Of a stretch of DNA of 64,000 nt, positions 1 to 8,237 are shown one piece after another. Made by a program: the position numbers and the translations under genes. The DNA comes from Cryobacterium sp. PH31-L1 (GTDB lineage Bacteria; Actinomycetota; Actinomycetes; Actinomycetales; Microbacteriaceae), in contig NZ_JASISM010000004.1 in the NCBI RefSeq assembly GCF_030063145.1, positions 248,001-312,000 of the forward strand, written 5' to 3'. Positions within the stretch are counted from its first letter, which is position 1. Every line of letters begins with the position of its first letter. The notes under the pieces are model-generated. The model was not told where the DNA came from. It saw only the letters and a program-made list of their open reading frames with translations, and ran no database searches.

Positions 1-128
1 AAGCCGTCAGCCACGTGTATAACTCCCTATTGTTTGCCTACCCGTCAACTTTAGCGGCGTGCGCGGGGTTGTCCGTCGGTCTGCCTCGAGACCGGGCGTG
101 CGTTCATGCACCGGCGCGGTTTGGGTAC

Positions 129-151
129 AAAAAAACCCCGGCGAACCGGGG
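129..151 (-). terminator. Rho-independent terminator after the tRNA cluster
   Basis: On the minus strand a six-base GC stem (CCCCGG/CCGGGG, 136-141 with 146-151) with a four-base loop is followed by seven T residues (129-135). It lies 37 bases beyond the 3' end of tRNA-Val(GAC) and so closes the three-tRNA transcript. Confidence 0.85.
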
Positions 152-187
152 CTTCTGTGTGAACTACATTCTGTACAAACTACTCTG

Positions 188-259
188 TGGGCGATACTGG
201 GATCGAACCAGTGACCTCTTCCGTGTCAGGGAAGCGCGCTACCGCTGCGCCAATCGCCC
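188..259 (-). tRNA. tRNA-Val (anticodon GAC)
   Basis: The acceptor arms GGGCGAT (5' end at 259) and ATCGCCC pair. The anticodon stem CTTCC/GGAAG closes the loop CTGACAC, giving anticodon GAC. The T-arm GGTTCGATCC is intact and the discriminator is A. The 3' CCA is not encoded, so it must be added after transcription. A second valine tRNA with anticodon CAC and nearly the same body is at 977. Confidence 0.95.
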
Positions 260-322
260 AAGATTCTGGGAACTGCTCATTCTGTTGTACATGCTCATCT
301 TCAGGACGTGCTCAAAGAATGG

Positions 323-393
323 AGGTGGATACGGGATTCGAACCCGTGTTAACGGCTTTGCAGGCCGCTGCCTCGCCTCTCGGCCAATCCACC
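323..393 (-). tRNA. tRNA-Cys (anticodon GCA)
   Basis: The acceptor arms GGTGGAT/ATCCACC pair, and the anticodon loop CTGCAAA gives GCA. The length of 71 bases and the U discriminator fit tRNA-Cys. The T-arm GGGTTCGAATCCC is perfect and CCA is not encoded. It is the middle gene of a three-tRNA minus-strand cluster. Confidence 0.95.
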
Positions 394-466
394 ATGTGGG
401 TTCACACCATATGGGTTCATACCAAACGAATTGGAACCGGCCAATTGGCCGATTCCAGTTCATTTG

Positions 467-538
467 AGCGGATGACGAGATTCGAACTCGCGACCCTCAC
501 CTTGGCAAGGTGATGCGCTACCACTGCGCCACATCCGC
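467..538 (-). tRNA. tRNA-Gly (anticodon GCC)
   Basis: The acceptor arms GCGGATG/CATCCGC pair, and the loop TTGCCAA closed by TCACC/GGTGA gives anticodon GCC. The U discriminator is usual for tRNA-Gly. It is the first gene of the cluster in the direction of transcription. CCA is not encoded. Confidence 0.95.
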
Positions 539-539
539 A

Positions 540-940
540 ACTGTCCGCATTTCTGCGTACTCAGAGACTCTAGCTGAATAGCAAGACGGAAACCAAACCG
601 AGCCGTCTACGGCGTGTTGCGCGGTGTGCTGCGGAGGCCTTCGGGCTGACTCGGCTGCCCTGGCATCGGGTCGGGCGAGCGCGGGAGCTGCGCCAAACGC
701 GGGAGTTGCGCCAGTCCGTGGGAGTGCGGTCCTGGCCGCAATACCCGCGTAACTCGAGGTTCGGGAGCCGCGCCAGTGAGCTCGAGCTTCGCCTCCCGCG
801 CTGCGGCGCAACTCCCGCGCGCCCGGAAATTGAGCTCGACCGCGCTCAAAAAGGGCCTTCATCCGCCCATGGCCGCACACGCCACACCGGGTGCGGGGTC
901 GATGTGCGGCGACACTCCACTCTGGGCTAGTATCAAAAGT
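540..940. repeat. Gene-free stretch with short GC-rich repeats
   Basis: No credible gene is visible in these 400 bases; the open frames have no family resemblance and no ribosome site. The stretch holds copies of a 14-15 base unit, consensus GCGGGAGYTGCGCCA: direct copies at 681-695, 699-713 and, less exactly, 762-775, and an inverted copy at 805-818. The first two are spaced 18 bases apart. The unit is too short and irregular for CRISPR. It resembles the small dispersed repeats that gather between genes and can form hairpins. Confidence 0.6.
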
Positions 941-967
941 CGCAAGGCAAATTTTAGTTGCCTTGCG
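941..967. promoter_or_regulatory. Perfect inverted repeat in front of tRNA-Val(CAC)
   Basis: CGCAAGGCAA (941-950) and TTGCCTTGCG (958-967) are perfect 10-base arms around a 7-base A/T-rich centre. The repeat ends ten bases before the tRNA and lies after a possible -10 box TAGTAT (928-933). It could be a leader hairpin of the precursor tRNA or a protein-binding site; the sequence alone does not decide. Confidence 0.5.
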
Positions 968-976
968 AATGCAATT

Positions 977-1049
977 GGGCGATTGGCGCAGCTGGTAGCG
1001 CGCTTCCTTCACACGGAAGAGGTCGTGGGTTCAAGTCCCGCATCGCCCA
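977..1049 (+). tRNA. tRNA-Val (anticodon CAC)
   Basis: The acceptor arms GGGCGAT/ATCGCCC pair. The anticodon stem CTTCC/GGAAG closes the loop TTCACAC, giving CAC. The discriminator is A and, unlike the three tRNAs upstream, the 3' CCA is encoded (1050-1052). It is a single-gene transcript with its own terminator. Confidence 0.95.
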
Positions 1050-1054
1050 CCACG

Positions 1055-1082
1055 AAAACCCCCTTTTACGAGGGGGTTTTTT
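1055..1082 (+). terminator. Terminator of tRNA-Val(CAC)
   Basis: The stem AAAACCCCC/GGGGGTTTT (1055-1063 and 1072-1080) is followed by T residues directly after the tRNA. It is a typical intrinsic terminator. Confidence 0.85.
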
Positions 1083-1147
1083 GCATTCCCTACGCCTGCG
1101 CGCACGACAGCGGGGAGAGCAGCCTGGGGCAACCTAGTCTGAGAGAC

Positions 1148-1861
1148 ATGGACGTGCTTCTCGACATCTGGCAGCGCATGACGACACCGCATGCCGGGCT
1201 GGAACCCTTCGCGGCCTGGCTGACCGTCGTGGCGGCCGCCGTGATCGTGCTGTTTCCGCCGGTGTGGCGCCTCGCCCGCCACGCCATAACGATCGTGCAC
1301 GAGGGCGGCCACGGTGTTGTCGCGGTGCTGAGCGGTCGGCGGCTGGGCGGCATCCGCTTGCATTCGGACACGTCAGGGCTCACGGTGAGTCGCGGGCGCC
1401 CGAGCGGACCCGGCATGATCTTCACCCTCCTGGCGGGATACCCGGCGGCTGCGCTGCTCGGCCTCGGTGCGGCCTGGCTGCTCAGCCTAGGCTACGACGT
1501 GGGCCTGCTCTGGGTACTCCTGGTGCTGTTGACCCTGCTGCTCGTACAGATTCGCAACTGGTTCGGACTGTGGTCGGTGGCCGCAACCGGCGCCCTGGTT
1601 TTCGGGGTCTCCTGGTTTGGCTCCCCCCAGGTGCAGGGGATTTTTGCGCTGCTCGTCACGGTGTTTGTGCTCCTCGGCTCGCTACGCACGTCGCTCGAGC
1701 TGCAGCAATCCCGATCCAGGCGGGCGGGCTCCGCATCGGATGCCGACCAGCTCGCGAGACTCACCCACATTCCCGGAATCGTCTGGGTTGCCGTTTTCCT
1801 CCTCGTGCAACTGGGCTGCCTCACCCTCAGCGCACGCCTGCTCGGCTTCATCCAAATCTGA
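1148..1861 (+). CDS. M50-family membrane metallopeptidase
   Basis: A 237-residue polytopic membrane protein of the M50B-like peptidase family. After a first hydrophobic helix comes HEGGH (about residue 55), a version of the HExxH zinc-binding motif of site-2-type proteases. Several further membrane helices follow, and then a short polar stretch before the last helix. Such enzymes cut substrates inside or next to the membrane, but nothing here names the substrate. The reading frame is open far upstream; I chose the ATG at 1148 because the upstream part is tRNA and terminator. A TAGTCT box ends seven bases before this ATG, so the transcript may have almost no leader. Confidence 0.8.
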   Translation: MDVLLDIWQRMTTPHAGLEPFAAWLTVVAAAVIVLFPPVWRLARHAITIVHEGGHGVVAVLSGRRLGGIRLHSDTSGLTVSRGRPSGPGMIFTLLAGYPAAALLGLGAAWLLSLGYDVGLLWVLLVLLTLLLVQIRNWFGLWSVAATGALVFGVSWFGSPQVQGIFALLVTVFVLLGSLRTSLELQQSRSRRAGSASDADQLARLTHIPGIVWVAVFLLVQLGCLTLSARLLGFIQI

Positions 1862-1897
1862 GTACCGTACGCAGCCAACCGTGGCAGGGTTGTTTAC

Positions 1898-2542
1898 ATG
1901 ACAAAAATTGCGATCATCGGCGGGCACGGAAAAGTTGCCCTCCACCTGGCCAGCTTGCTGACGGCTGACGGCCACGACGTCAGCTCACTCATACGCAACC
2001 CCGAGCACGCCGCCGACGTGAGCGCGACCGGTGCCACGCCGGTCGTAGCGGATGTCGAGAATCTGACCACAGACCAGCTCGCGGCCGCACTGGTCGGGCA
2101 CGACGCTGTGGTCTGGTCGGCCGGAGCCGGCGGAGGCAGCGCGGACCGCACCTACGCGGTCGACCGGGACGCGGCCATCCGCTCGATCAATGCCGCCGCG
2201 CAGGCTGGCATCTACCGGTACGTCATGGTGTCCTATAAGGGGTCACGTGCCGACCACGGCGCCTCCCCCGACGACGGCATGTTCGCCTATTACGAGGCCA
2301 AGGCCGCCGCGGACGACTACCTGCGCGCCACGTCGCTGAACTGGACCATTCTCGGCCCGAGCGCGCTGACTCTGGACGCGTCGACCGGCGCCATCACGGT
2401 CGGACCCGACTCCTCCGGCACCACGTCACGCGAGAACGTGGCACTCGTCACCGCCGCCGTGCTGGCCAACGACAACACCGTGGGCCGGTTCATCGAATTC
2501 ACCGACGGGGACGTGCCGATTAATGACGCCATCGCTGGTTAG
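1898..2542 (+). CDS. NAD(P)-binding SDR-type oxidoreductase
   Basis: A 214-residue protein with an N-terminal Rossmann dinucleotide motif (IIGGHGKVA, residues 5-13) and the layout of the atypical short-chain dehydrogenases of the NmrA/YwnB group, which bind NAD(P)H and act as reductases or redox sensors. A central segment carries the YVMVSYKG strand. The usual Tyr-x-x-x-Lys pair is present as a YYEAK stretch near residue 131. Substrate unknown. It follows the M50 gene by 36 bases on the same strand, so the two may be cotranscribed. Confidence 0.8.
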   Translation: MTKIAIIGGHGKVALHLASLLTADGHDVSSLIRNPEHAADVSATGATPVVADVENLTTDQLAAALVGHDAVVWSAGAGGGSADRTYAVDRDAAIRSINAAAQAGIYRYVMVSYKGSRADHGASPDDGMFAYYEAKAAADDYLRATSLNWTILGPSALTLDASTGAITVGPDSSGTTSRENVALVTAAVLANDNTVGRFIEFTDGDVPINDAIAG

Positions 2543-2562
2543 TAAGGGGTTCAGCGCCGGAG

Positions 2563-3294
2563 TCAGGCGCCACGACCGAACCAGGTCGTGACGCCGGGCG
2601 AATAGAGCACGGAATCCGGCGCACGATCGGCGAGACCGGCGAAACCGGCGGCGGCCAGCAGCGTGTCGTCGAGGCTCACCAGCACGGCAGGATACAACGG
2701 CCACGGCTCGTGGTGGTTACGCAGGTGCACGATGCGACCACGGATTCTCGTGAACAGCGCCCAGCGCGCCGTCAGAAAGTCAGCCAGCGGGTCGTCCGCC
2801 ACGGCGACAGCTCCGGGGCGGGCTACGACCTCGGTGCGAATGGTCGCGGCGCCGTGGCGGGTAGAGGTATACCGGTACTGGCCGGAGTTCACCCGCAGGC
2901 GTGTGCGCGACCAGACGTAGGGCAGCGAGAACAGAGCCCGGGCGGCCAATACGGCCGCGAGACGGCTCGCCTCGAGCGACACGAACACGACACCGCGACG
3001 TCCCTGCGAATCCACGGCATAAAGCCGCACATTCACTTCGACGAAGGTGCCGAAGTATGGGATAGGCGGGCTGCCGAGGATGGTCGCGCGATCGAGCACG
3101 AAGGGAATCAGGCCGACCCAGCTCGAACCGTCGTATTCGTCGGGCACCAGGCCAGCGGGCAGGAGCGGCGCAACCAGCGCGGCATCCACTCGCCAATGCA
3201 GGAAAACCAGGTTCGACCAGCGCTGACTCGCCACGGCCCGTCCGGCCAGCGGCGGCGCGATCGCTGAAATGGGGTAGGCCCCGGCGTTCGTCAC
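2563..3294 (-). CDS. DUF2071 (YqjF-type) protein
   Basis: A 243-residue protein of the DUF2071/YqjF family. The N-terminal part (WSNLVFLHWRVD, then LLPAGLVPDEYDGSSWVGLIPF) is the family signature. The fold is acetoacetate-decarboxylase-like, but no enzymatic activity is established for the family and I assign none. The start is a GTG preceded by GAGAGG. It converges with the SDR gene, 20 bases away. Confidence 0.8.
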   Translation of the reverse strand: MTNAGAYPISAIAPPLAGRAVASQRWSNLVFLHWRVDAALVAPLLPAGLVPDEYDGSSWVGLIPFVLDRATILGSPPIPYFGTFVEVNVRLYAVDSQGRRGVVFVSLEASRLAAVLAARALFSLPYVWSRTRLRVNSGQYRYTSTRHGAATIRTEVVARPGAVAVADDPLADFLTARWALFTRIRGRIVHLRNHHEPWPLYPAVLVSLDDTLLAAAGFAGLADRAPDSVLYSPGVTTWFGRGA

Positions 3295-3460
3295 GTGTTT
3301 CCTCTCTCAGAGGTCTCAGGGTACTCGCCGGGCACCCACTTCGCCTGTTGATCGCCCGGGAATGCGGGACCCGAGGCCGCCCCGCTCAGCAATCGCGGAG
3401 GAGGCCTGTGTAAACATGAAGAAGACGAAATCGTCGACATAGAACAGATGAGGGAGACGG

Positions 3461-4642
3461 ATGCCGGGCTCGACCGTTCTCGACCTCTTCCTGATTCTGG
3501 TCCTCTTTGTTGCCCTCGTTAACGGCTACCGGAGCGGACTGCTGCAGAGCCTCACCGGAATTGTCGGAGCGGTGCTCGGCGGCATCGCCGCTTTCTTCGT
3601 GGTTCCGCTCGTCGGCGGCTGGATTCCTGCCCCGGAGTGGCGCACCCCCGGCACCATCGCGGTCGCCGTTCTGCTCGTGCTCATTGGCCACTCCCTCGGT
3701 GCATCGGCCGGCGGCATGGTCGGACGCCGAAAGAAGCGATCTCCCTTCGGCACGATCAATCGGGTGCTCGGCGCGGCCTTCGCTGCCGTCGCCTCCGCGC
3801 TCGTGGCATCGATGGTGGCGTTCAGCATCGGTGCCCTCGGCATTCCCTTTCTCTCCCCCGCAATCGCCTCATCCACCGTCGTCTCCGGGATTGACTCGCT
3901 CACTCCCGACCCGGTGAAATCACTGATGGCCGAGCTGCGCTCGGTAGCCGTGCAGCAGGGGCTGCCGCGCATTGTCGACGCGTTCACCGGACCGACACCG
4001 GATGCCGCCGAAGCCGATACCAGCAGCCCGGCGCTGGCCGTGGCCGCGCAGTCGGTCGTGCGCATCACCGGAACGGCCTACGCCTGCGGACAGAGCCAGT
4101 CCGGCAGCGGTTTCGTGGTCTCTGACGGCCGAGTCATCACCAACGCGCACGTCGTCGCCGGAGTAGGCCAGCCCGTCGTAGAAACCCCGGCGGGCGAATC
4201 GATGGCCGGGGAGATCGTGTATTTCGACCCGGTCGACGACCTCGCCATCATTGCGGTGCCTGGCCTCGGCGCTGTACCACTCACCATCGGTGCTAATCTC
4301 GCTGCGGGCAACGGCGCCGTCGCCGACGGGTATCCGTTCGGCGGACCGTATGTCTCCGACCCGGCGCAGGTCATCTCGATCGGCACCATCAGCGTCGCCG
4401 ACATTTATGGCCAGGATCCGACGCCCCGCCAGGTGTACACCGTGGCATCCGACGTGCAGCAAGGGGAATCTGGCGGGCCGCTGCTGAGCGAATCCGCTCA
4501 GGTCGTTGGCGTCATCTTTGCCAAGGCCAGCAACACCGAGAACGTCGGCTATGCCCTCGCGCTCGAAGAGGTTCAGCCGGTCATTAGCCTTGCGCCCGGC
4601 CTCGGCGCTCCGGTCTCCTCCGGTACCTGCGTTCGCGGCTGA
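3461..4642 (+). CDS. marP: MarP-type membrane serine protease
   Basis: A 393-residue protein with a CvpA-like membrane part (four hydrophobic helices within the first 130 or so residues) followed by a periplasmic trypsin-like domain. The catalytic triad is visible: His in VITNAHVV (about 229), Asp in PVDDLAII (about 260) and Ser in GESGGPLL (about 336). These positions match the arrangement in mycobacterial MarP (Rv3671c), which protects the cell against acid and oxidative stress by processing cell-wall enzymes. Two Cys residues (about 209 and near the C terminus) may form the disulfide known in the family. Start: ATG after AGGGAG (3451-3456). A very short open frame with its own GGAGG lies just upstream (3416-3442). 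Confidence 0.9.
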   Translation: MPGSTVLDLFLILVLFVALVNGYRSGLLQSLTGIVGAVLGGIAAFFVVPLVGGWIPAPEWRTPGTIAVAVLLVLIGHSLGASAGGMVGRRKKRSPFGTINRVLGAAFAAVASALVASMVAFSIGALGIPFLSPAIASSTVVSGIDSLTPDPVKSLMAELRSVAVQQGLPRIVDAFTGPTPDAAEADTSSPALAVAAQSVVRITGTAYACGQSQSGSGFVVSDGRVITNAHVVAGVGQPVVETPAGESMAGEIVYFDPVDDLAIIAVPGLGAVPLTIGANLAAGNGAVADGYPFGGPYVSDPAQVISIGTISVADIYGQDPTPRQVYTVASDVQQGESGGPLLSESAQVVGVIFAKASNTENVGYALALEEVQPVISLAPGLGAPVSSGTCVRG

Positions 4643-4690
4643 GCCGCGGCATCCGCTTCGCTGGAACAGCCGCCACGGCATGCACCGATA

Positions 4691-4736
4691 AGGGGCGGTA
4701 CAGAGCCGGGGTCACCCCGTTCTCCATACCGCCCCT
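4691..4736. terminator. Bidirectional terminator between marP and amt
   Basis: Perfect 10-base arms AGGGGCGGTA (4691-4700) and TACCGCCCCT (4727-4736) lie between two converging genes; a smaller CCGGGGTCACCCCG hairpin sits in the loop. No strong T tract, so terminator function is inferred from position. Confidence 0.6.
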
Positions 4737-4763
4737 GTGCCCGAGTCGAGCGGGAGTCAGTCG

Positions 4764-5990
4764 CTAGACACGCTCGAGGGCGTAGCCCTCTTCGCCGTGC
4801 ACGCTCGTGTCGATCCCGGCCAGTTCGTCTTCGTTCTTGATGCGGAAGCCGATGGTCTTCTCGATCGCGAAACCGAGAACATAGGCAACGACGAAGGAGT
4901 AGGCGAGAACGGCGAAGGCTGCGATGGCCTGCACGAGGAGCTGGCTCAGGTCACCGCCGGTGAACAGCCCGGTACCAATGGCAAAGAAGCCGAGGTAGAG
5001 GGTTCCGATGACGCCACCGACGAGGTGGATGCCGACGACGTCGAGCGAGTCGTCGAAGCCGAGCTTGAACTTGAGTTCAACGGCGAGGGCGCAGACGGCA
5101 CCGGCGACGGCACCGAGCAGCAGTGCCCAGCCGGGCTCGAGGTTGGCGCAGGCCGGCGTGATAGCGACCAGGCCGGCGACTGCACCGGAGGCGGCGCCGA
5201 CCGAGGTTGCCTTGCCGTCCTTGAACTTCTCGACGAGCATCCAGCCGAGGATGGCCGCTGCCGTGGCACCGAGGGTGTTGACGACGATGATGCCGACGTT
5301 TTCGAGGCCGTTGAGCCATTCAGCTCCGGCGTTGAAACCGAACCAGCCGAACCAGAGGATGGAGGCGCCGATGAGCACCAGCGGCACGTTGTGCGGCTTG
5401 GTGATGCCCTTCTGAAAGCCGACGCGCTTTCCGAGTACCAGCGCGAGAGCGAGGGCTGCGGCACCGGCGTTGATGTGCACGGCGGTACCACCGGCGTAGT
5501 CGATCACAGCGATGTCACCGAGGCCGAGAGTCTCGCCGAGTTTCATAATCCAGCCACCGCCCCAGACCCAGGCTGCGACGGGGAAGTACACGAGGGTCGC
5601 CCAGACGCCGGCGAAGATCATCCACGAGCCGAACTTGGCCCGGTCGGCGACGGCACCGCTGATGAGGGCGACGGTGATGATGGCGAAGGTGGCTCCGTAA
5701 GTGGCGCCGAGAAGGTCTATACTCCCGGTCTCGCCCATCGCCAGCTTGCCGAGGCCGAAGTCGGAGAACGGGTTACCGGCGAATTCCGTGGGGCCGTTGA
5801 CGGCGCTCATGTTGAAGCCGTAGAGGATCCACAGGACGCTGATCAGGCCCAGCGCGCCGAAGCTCATCATCATCATGCTGATGACGCTCTTGGCCTTGAC
5901 CAGTCCGCCGTAGAAGAAGGCGACACCTGGTGTCATAAACAACACGAGTGCGGTGGCTGTGAGCCCCCATGCAATGCTTCCGGTATCCAT
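4764..5990 (-). CDS. amt: Ammonium transporter AmtB
   Basis: A 408-residue Amt/Rh family channel with about eleven membrane helices, which conducts ammonium or ammonia into the cell. The pore twin histidines are visible in GGTAVHINAG (about 161) and VVGIHLVGG (about 315). The C-terminal tail with GFRIKNEDELAGID is the region that normally contacts the PII protein GlnK. No glnK or glnD follows, so the PII partner must lie elsewhere. The ATG at 5990 is preceded by AAGGA at a good distance. A large inverted repeat lies 45-81 bases upstream. Confidence 0.95.
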   Translation of the reverse strand: MDTGSIAWGLTATALVLFMTPGVAFFYGGLVKAKSVISMMMMSFGALGLISVLWILYGFNMSAVNGPTEFAGNPFSDFGLGKLAMGETGSIDLLGATYGATFAIITVALISGAVADRAKFGSWMIFAGVWATLVYFPVAAWVWGGGWIMKLGETLGLGDIAVIDYAGGTAVHINAGAAALALALVLGKRVGFQKGITKPHNVPLVLIGASILWFGWFGFNAGAEWLNGLENVGIIVVNTLGATAAAILGWMLVEKFKDGKATSVGAASGAVAGLVAITPACANLEPGWALLLGAVAGAVCALAVELKFKLGFDDSLDVVGIHLVGGVIGTLYLGFFAIGTGLFTGGDLSQLLVQAIAAFAVLAYSFVVAYVLGFAIEKTIGFRIKNEDELAGIDTSVHGEEGYALERV

Positions 5991-6034
5991 AGATTGTCCT
6001 TACGCGTCGAATGTGCAGGGTGTAGCGCGAGGTG

Positions 6035-6071
6035 ACCCACCTCGGATACGGATCAAGTATCTGAGGTGGGT
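6035..6071. promoter_or_regulatory. Inverted repeat upstream of amt
   Basis: Arms of 14 bases (6035-6048 and 6058-6071; ACCCACCTCGGATA against TATCTGAGGTGGGT) pair with one mismatch around a 9-base centre. The repeat lies between the 3' end of zapE and the start of amt. There is no T tract after it in the minus direction, so an operator for amt or an mRNA-end hairpin of zapE are both possible. It matches neither the GlnR nor the AmtR consensus that I know. Confidence 0.5.
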
Positions 6072-6144
6072 GTTACAACCAACGTTCCGTCGTGTTTCGT
6101 ACCGGTTACGAGCTTTGGCGAATTGTTAACGCCAGATTTCCGGG

Positions 6145-7248
6145 TCAGTCGGTGTGCAGCGGCAGCTCTCCCGTGGTGAGGGCGACCATGCGCGACTGGG
6201 AGCGCTGGTATTTCTTGCGGTACCCGCCGGCCATCATCTCGTCGTCGAAGACCTCATTGAGTGGGCGCCCGCTGGCGACGATCGGAATCTCGGCGTCGTA
6301 GACCCGGTCGATGAACGCCACCAGCCGCAGGGCGTCTGACTGGTCGGTGAGCAGAAAAACGCCGCGCAGGGCGATGACCTCGACGTCGCGAATGACCTTG
6401 ACGTACTTCGACGGATGCACGGTGCCGAGGTGACGAATCAGAGAACCAAAGTCGTCTTCGGTGACCTTGGAACCGCGACCGAGCAGGGTGTTGACCAGGT
6501 GTTCACGTGCCTCAGGCTCCACCGCCACGGCCTGGCCGGTGACATTGCGGCGACGGTAGTCGAGGCCGTCGATGCGCAGGGTCTCGAAGTTGGCACTCAT
6601 GGCCGAGATCTCGCGCAGAAAGTCCTGGGCAGCGAATCGGCCCTCGCCGAGCGAATTGGGCGGGGTGTTCGACGTGGCGGCGACGCGGGTGCCGGTGGCA
6701 ACCAGTTCGCCGAGCAACCGGGTCATCACCATGGTGTCGCCCGGATCGTCGAGCTCGAACTCGTCGATGCAGATGAGCTTCGCGCTGCGCAGTTCCTTGA
6801 TGGTCTCCTGGTAGCCGAGCGCCCCCACCAAGGCCGTGTACTCAATGAAAGTTCCGAAATATTTCGGGCCGGTCGCGGCGTGCCAGAGCGCGGCGAGCAG
6901 GTGCGTCTTGCCGACACCGAACCCACCGTCCAGGTAGATGCCGGGCAGGTCGTCCTTGGCCTGGCGGCGGCGGGAGAAGAACCCGGCGGGACGAGGGTTC
7001 ACGAACTCCTTTAACTTTTCGACGGCCGCGACCTGCGACGGGTAGTCATGATCGGGCCGGTAGTTCTCGAACGAGGCGTGTTCAAACTGGGGAGGCGGCA
7101 CCAACTCGGCCACGATTTCCCGGCCCGTGATGCTGGGGGTTCGCTCGGCCAGTTGCGGAACCGTGTGCTGTGCCTTCTGGTGAGCCTCTGGTGCCATGGG
7201 AAACGCCCGTTCTCGTTCTGTTGCTGCGAATGCGCTGAATGCCGGCAC
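6145..7248 (-). CDS. zapE: ZapE-like cell-division ATPase (AFG1 family)
   Basis: A 367-residue AAA+ ATPase of the AFG1/ZapE family. Walker A is GFGVGKTH (about 112) and Walker B LICIDEFEL (about 163), followed by a Sensor-1 segment with ATSNTPPN. In E. coli ZapE acts on the Z ring; in mitochondria AFG1 supports protein quality control. The role in this organism is inferred. I chose the GTG at 7248 because a TAAACT -10 box ends exactly six bases before it, which fits a leaderless message. An internal ATG at 7197 has no clear ribosome site. Confidence 0.85.
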   Translation of the reverse strand: MPAFSAFAATERERAFPMAPEAHQKAQHTVPQLAERTPSITGREIVAELVPPPQFEHASFENYRPDHDYPSQVAAVEKLKEFVNPRPAGFFSRRRQAKDDLPGIYLDGGFGVGKTHLLAALWHAATGPKYFGTFIEYTALVGALGYQETIKELRSAKLICIDEFELDDPGDTMVMTRLLGELVATGTRVAATSNTPPNSLGEGRFAAQDFLREISAMSANFETLRIDGLDYRRRNVTGQAVAVEPEAREHLVNTLLGRGSKVTEDDFGSLIRHLGTVHPSKYVKVIRDVEVIALRGVFLLTDQSDALRLVAFIDRVYDAEIPIVASGRPLNEVFDDEMMAGGYRKKYQRSQSRMVALTTGELPLHTD

Positions 7249-7254
7249 CGCGTA

Positions 7255-7260
7255 AGTTTA
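7255..7260 (-). promoter_or_regulatory. -10 box of zapE
   Basis: TAAACT on the minus strand, then six bases, then the GTG start. Confidence 0.55.
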
Positions 7261-7331
7261 AGTGGTGGGCCAGCCAAGCCTAATCCGCGGTCAACCCGAA
7301 TCCGTATGCATCCGGTCCACATGGAGGTTAT

Positions 7332-8237
7332 ATGTCTGCCCCGTTCGATCCGACCGAGAAGTTTGCCGCCTACGCCCACCCGTCCAAATTGGTTTCGACC
7401 GAATGGCTGGCCGAGCACCACGGTGACGCTGGACTGGTCGTCGTGGAGTCCGACGAAGACGTTTTGCTCTACGAGGTGGGGCACATCCCGGGCTCGGTGA
7501 AGATCGACTGGCACACCGACCTCAACGACAAGGTCAACCGTGACTACATCGACGGCGCTGCCTTCTCCGCGCTCATGACCAGCAAGGGCATCGCCCGCGA
7601 CAGCACGGTCGTCATCTACGGCGACAAGAGCAACTGGTGGGCCGCCTACGCCCTCTGGGTATTCACTCTGTTCGGCCACGACGATGTTCGCCTTCTCGAC
7701 GGCGGACGCTCCAAGTGGCTCGCCGAAGGCCGCGAGATCACCACGACGGCATCGCCGGTCACCCCAACGGATTACCCTGTGATCGAGCGAAACGATGCCC
7801 CGATTCGTGCGTTCAAAGCGGATGTTCTCGCTCATTTCGGCAACCCGCTCATCGATGTGCGCTCCGACGAGGAATACAGCGGCGCCCGCACGACGATGCC
7901 CGCCTACCCCGAAGAGGGCGCCCTGCGCGGCGGCCACATTCCGTCCGCCGCCTCGGTCCCGTGGGCCAGGGCCGCGGCCACCGACTCCACGTTTCGTACC
8001 CGCGCCGAACTCGACGGCATCTACCTGGGCGAAGCCGGCCTCGCCGAGGGCGACGACGTGATCGCGTATTGCCGGATCGGTGAGCGCTCGAGCCACACCT
8101 GGTTCGTGCTGACCCACCTGCTCGGGTTCGACAACGTGCGCAACTACGACGGTTCCTGGACCGAGTGGGGCAACGCCGTGGCGGTGCCGATCGCGGTCGG
8201 CAGCGCGCCCGGAACTGCACCGGCGCCGCGCCCGTGA
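7332..8237 (+). CDS. Thiosulfate/3-mercaptopyruvate sulfurtransferase
   Basis: A 301-residue protein with two rhodanese domains. The N-terminal domain (residues 20-135) lacks the catalytic cysteine, as usual. The C-terminal domain carries the active loop CRIGERS (about 246), whose Cys takes up the sulfane sulfur as a persulfide. The CRxGxR[S/T] type loop is that of thiosulfate sulfurtransferases (actinobacterial CysA2/SseA group). Start: ATG four bases after GGAGG (7323-7327). The stop overlaps the start of the sufE-like gene, so the persulfide carrier and a SufE-type acceptor are made together. Confidence 0.9.
   Translation: MSAPFDPTEKFAAYAHPSKLVSTEWLAEHHGDAGLVVVESDEDVLLYEVGHIPGSVKIDWHTDLNDKVNRDYIDGAAFSALMTSKGIARDSTVVIYGDKSNWWAAYALWVFTLFGHDDVRLLDGGRSKWLAEGREITTTASPVTPTDYPVIERNDAPIRAFKADVLAHFGNPLIDVRSDEEYSGARTTMPAYPEEGALRGGHIPSAASVPWARAAATDSTFRTRAELDGIYLGEAGLAEGDDVIAYCRIGERSSHTWFVLTHLLGFDNVRNYDGSWTEWGNAVAVPIAVGSAPGTAPAPRP

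Noticed and set aside
540-830. CRISPR array
   Set aside because: The repeat unit is 14-15 bases, spacers are irregular or absent, one copy is inverted, and no cas gene is near.
518-1012. Minus-strand frame of 164 codons in the gap before tRNA-Val(CAC)
   Set aside because: Composed of repeat-derived Arg/Ala-rich residues, no ribosome site, and it runs into a tRNA.
4737-6035. 432-codon plus-strand frame rich in Glu and Asp
   Set aside because: It is the complement of amt; its acidic composition is what the antisense of a hydrophobic gene in GC-rich DNA gives, and it shows no domain.
6061-6125. GlnR-type box upstream of amt
   Set aside because: GTTAC is present at 6072, but the second half site GNAAC is not at the right spacing.
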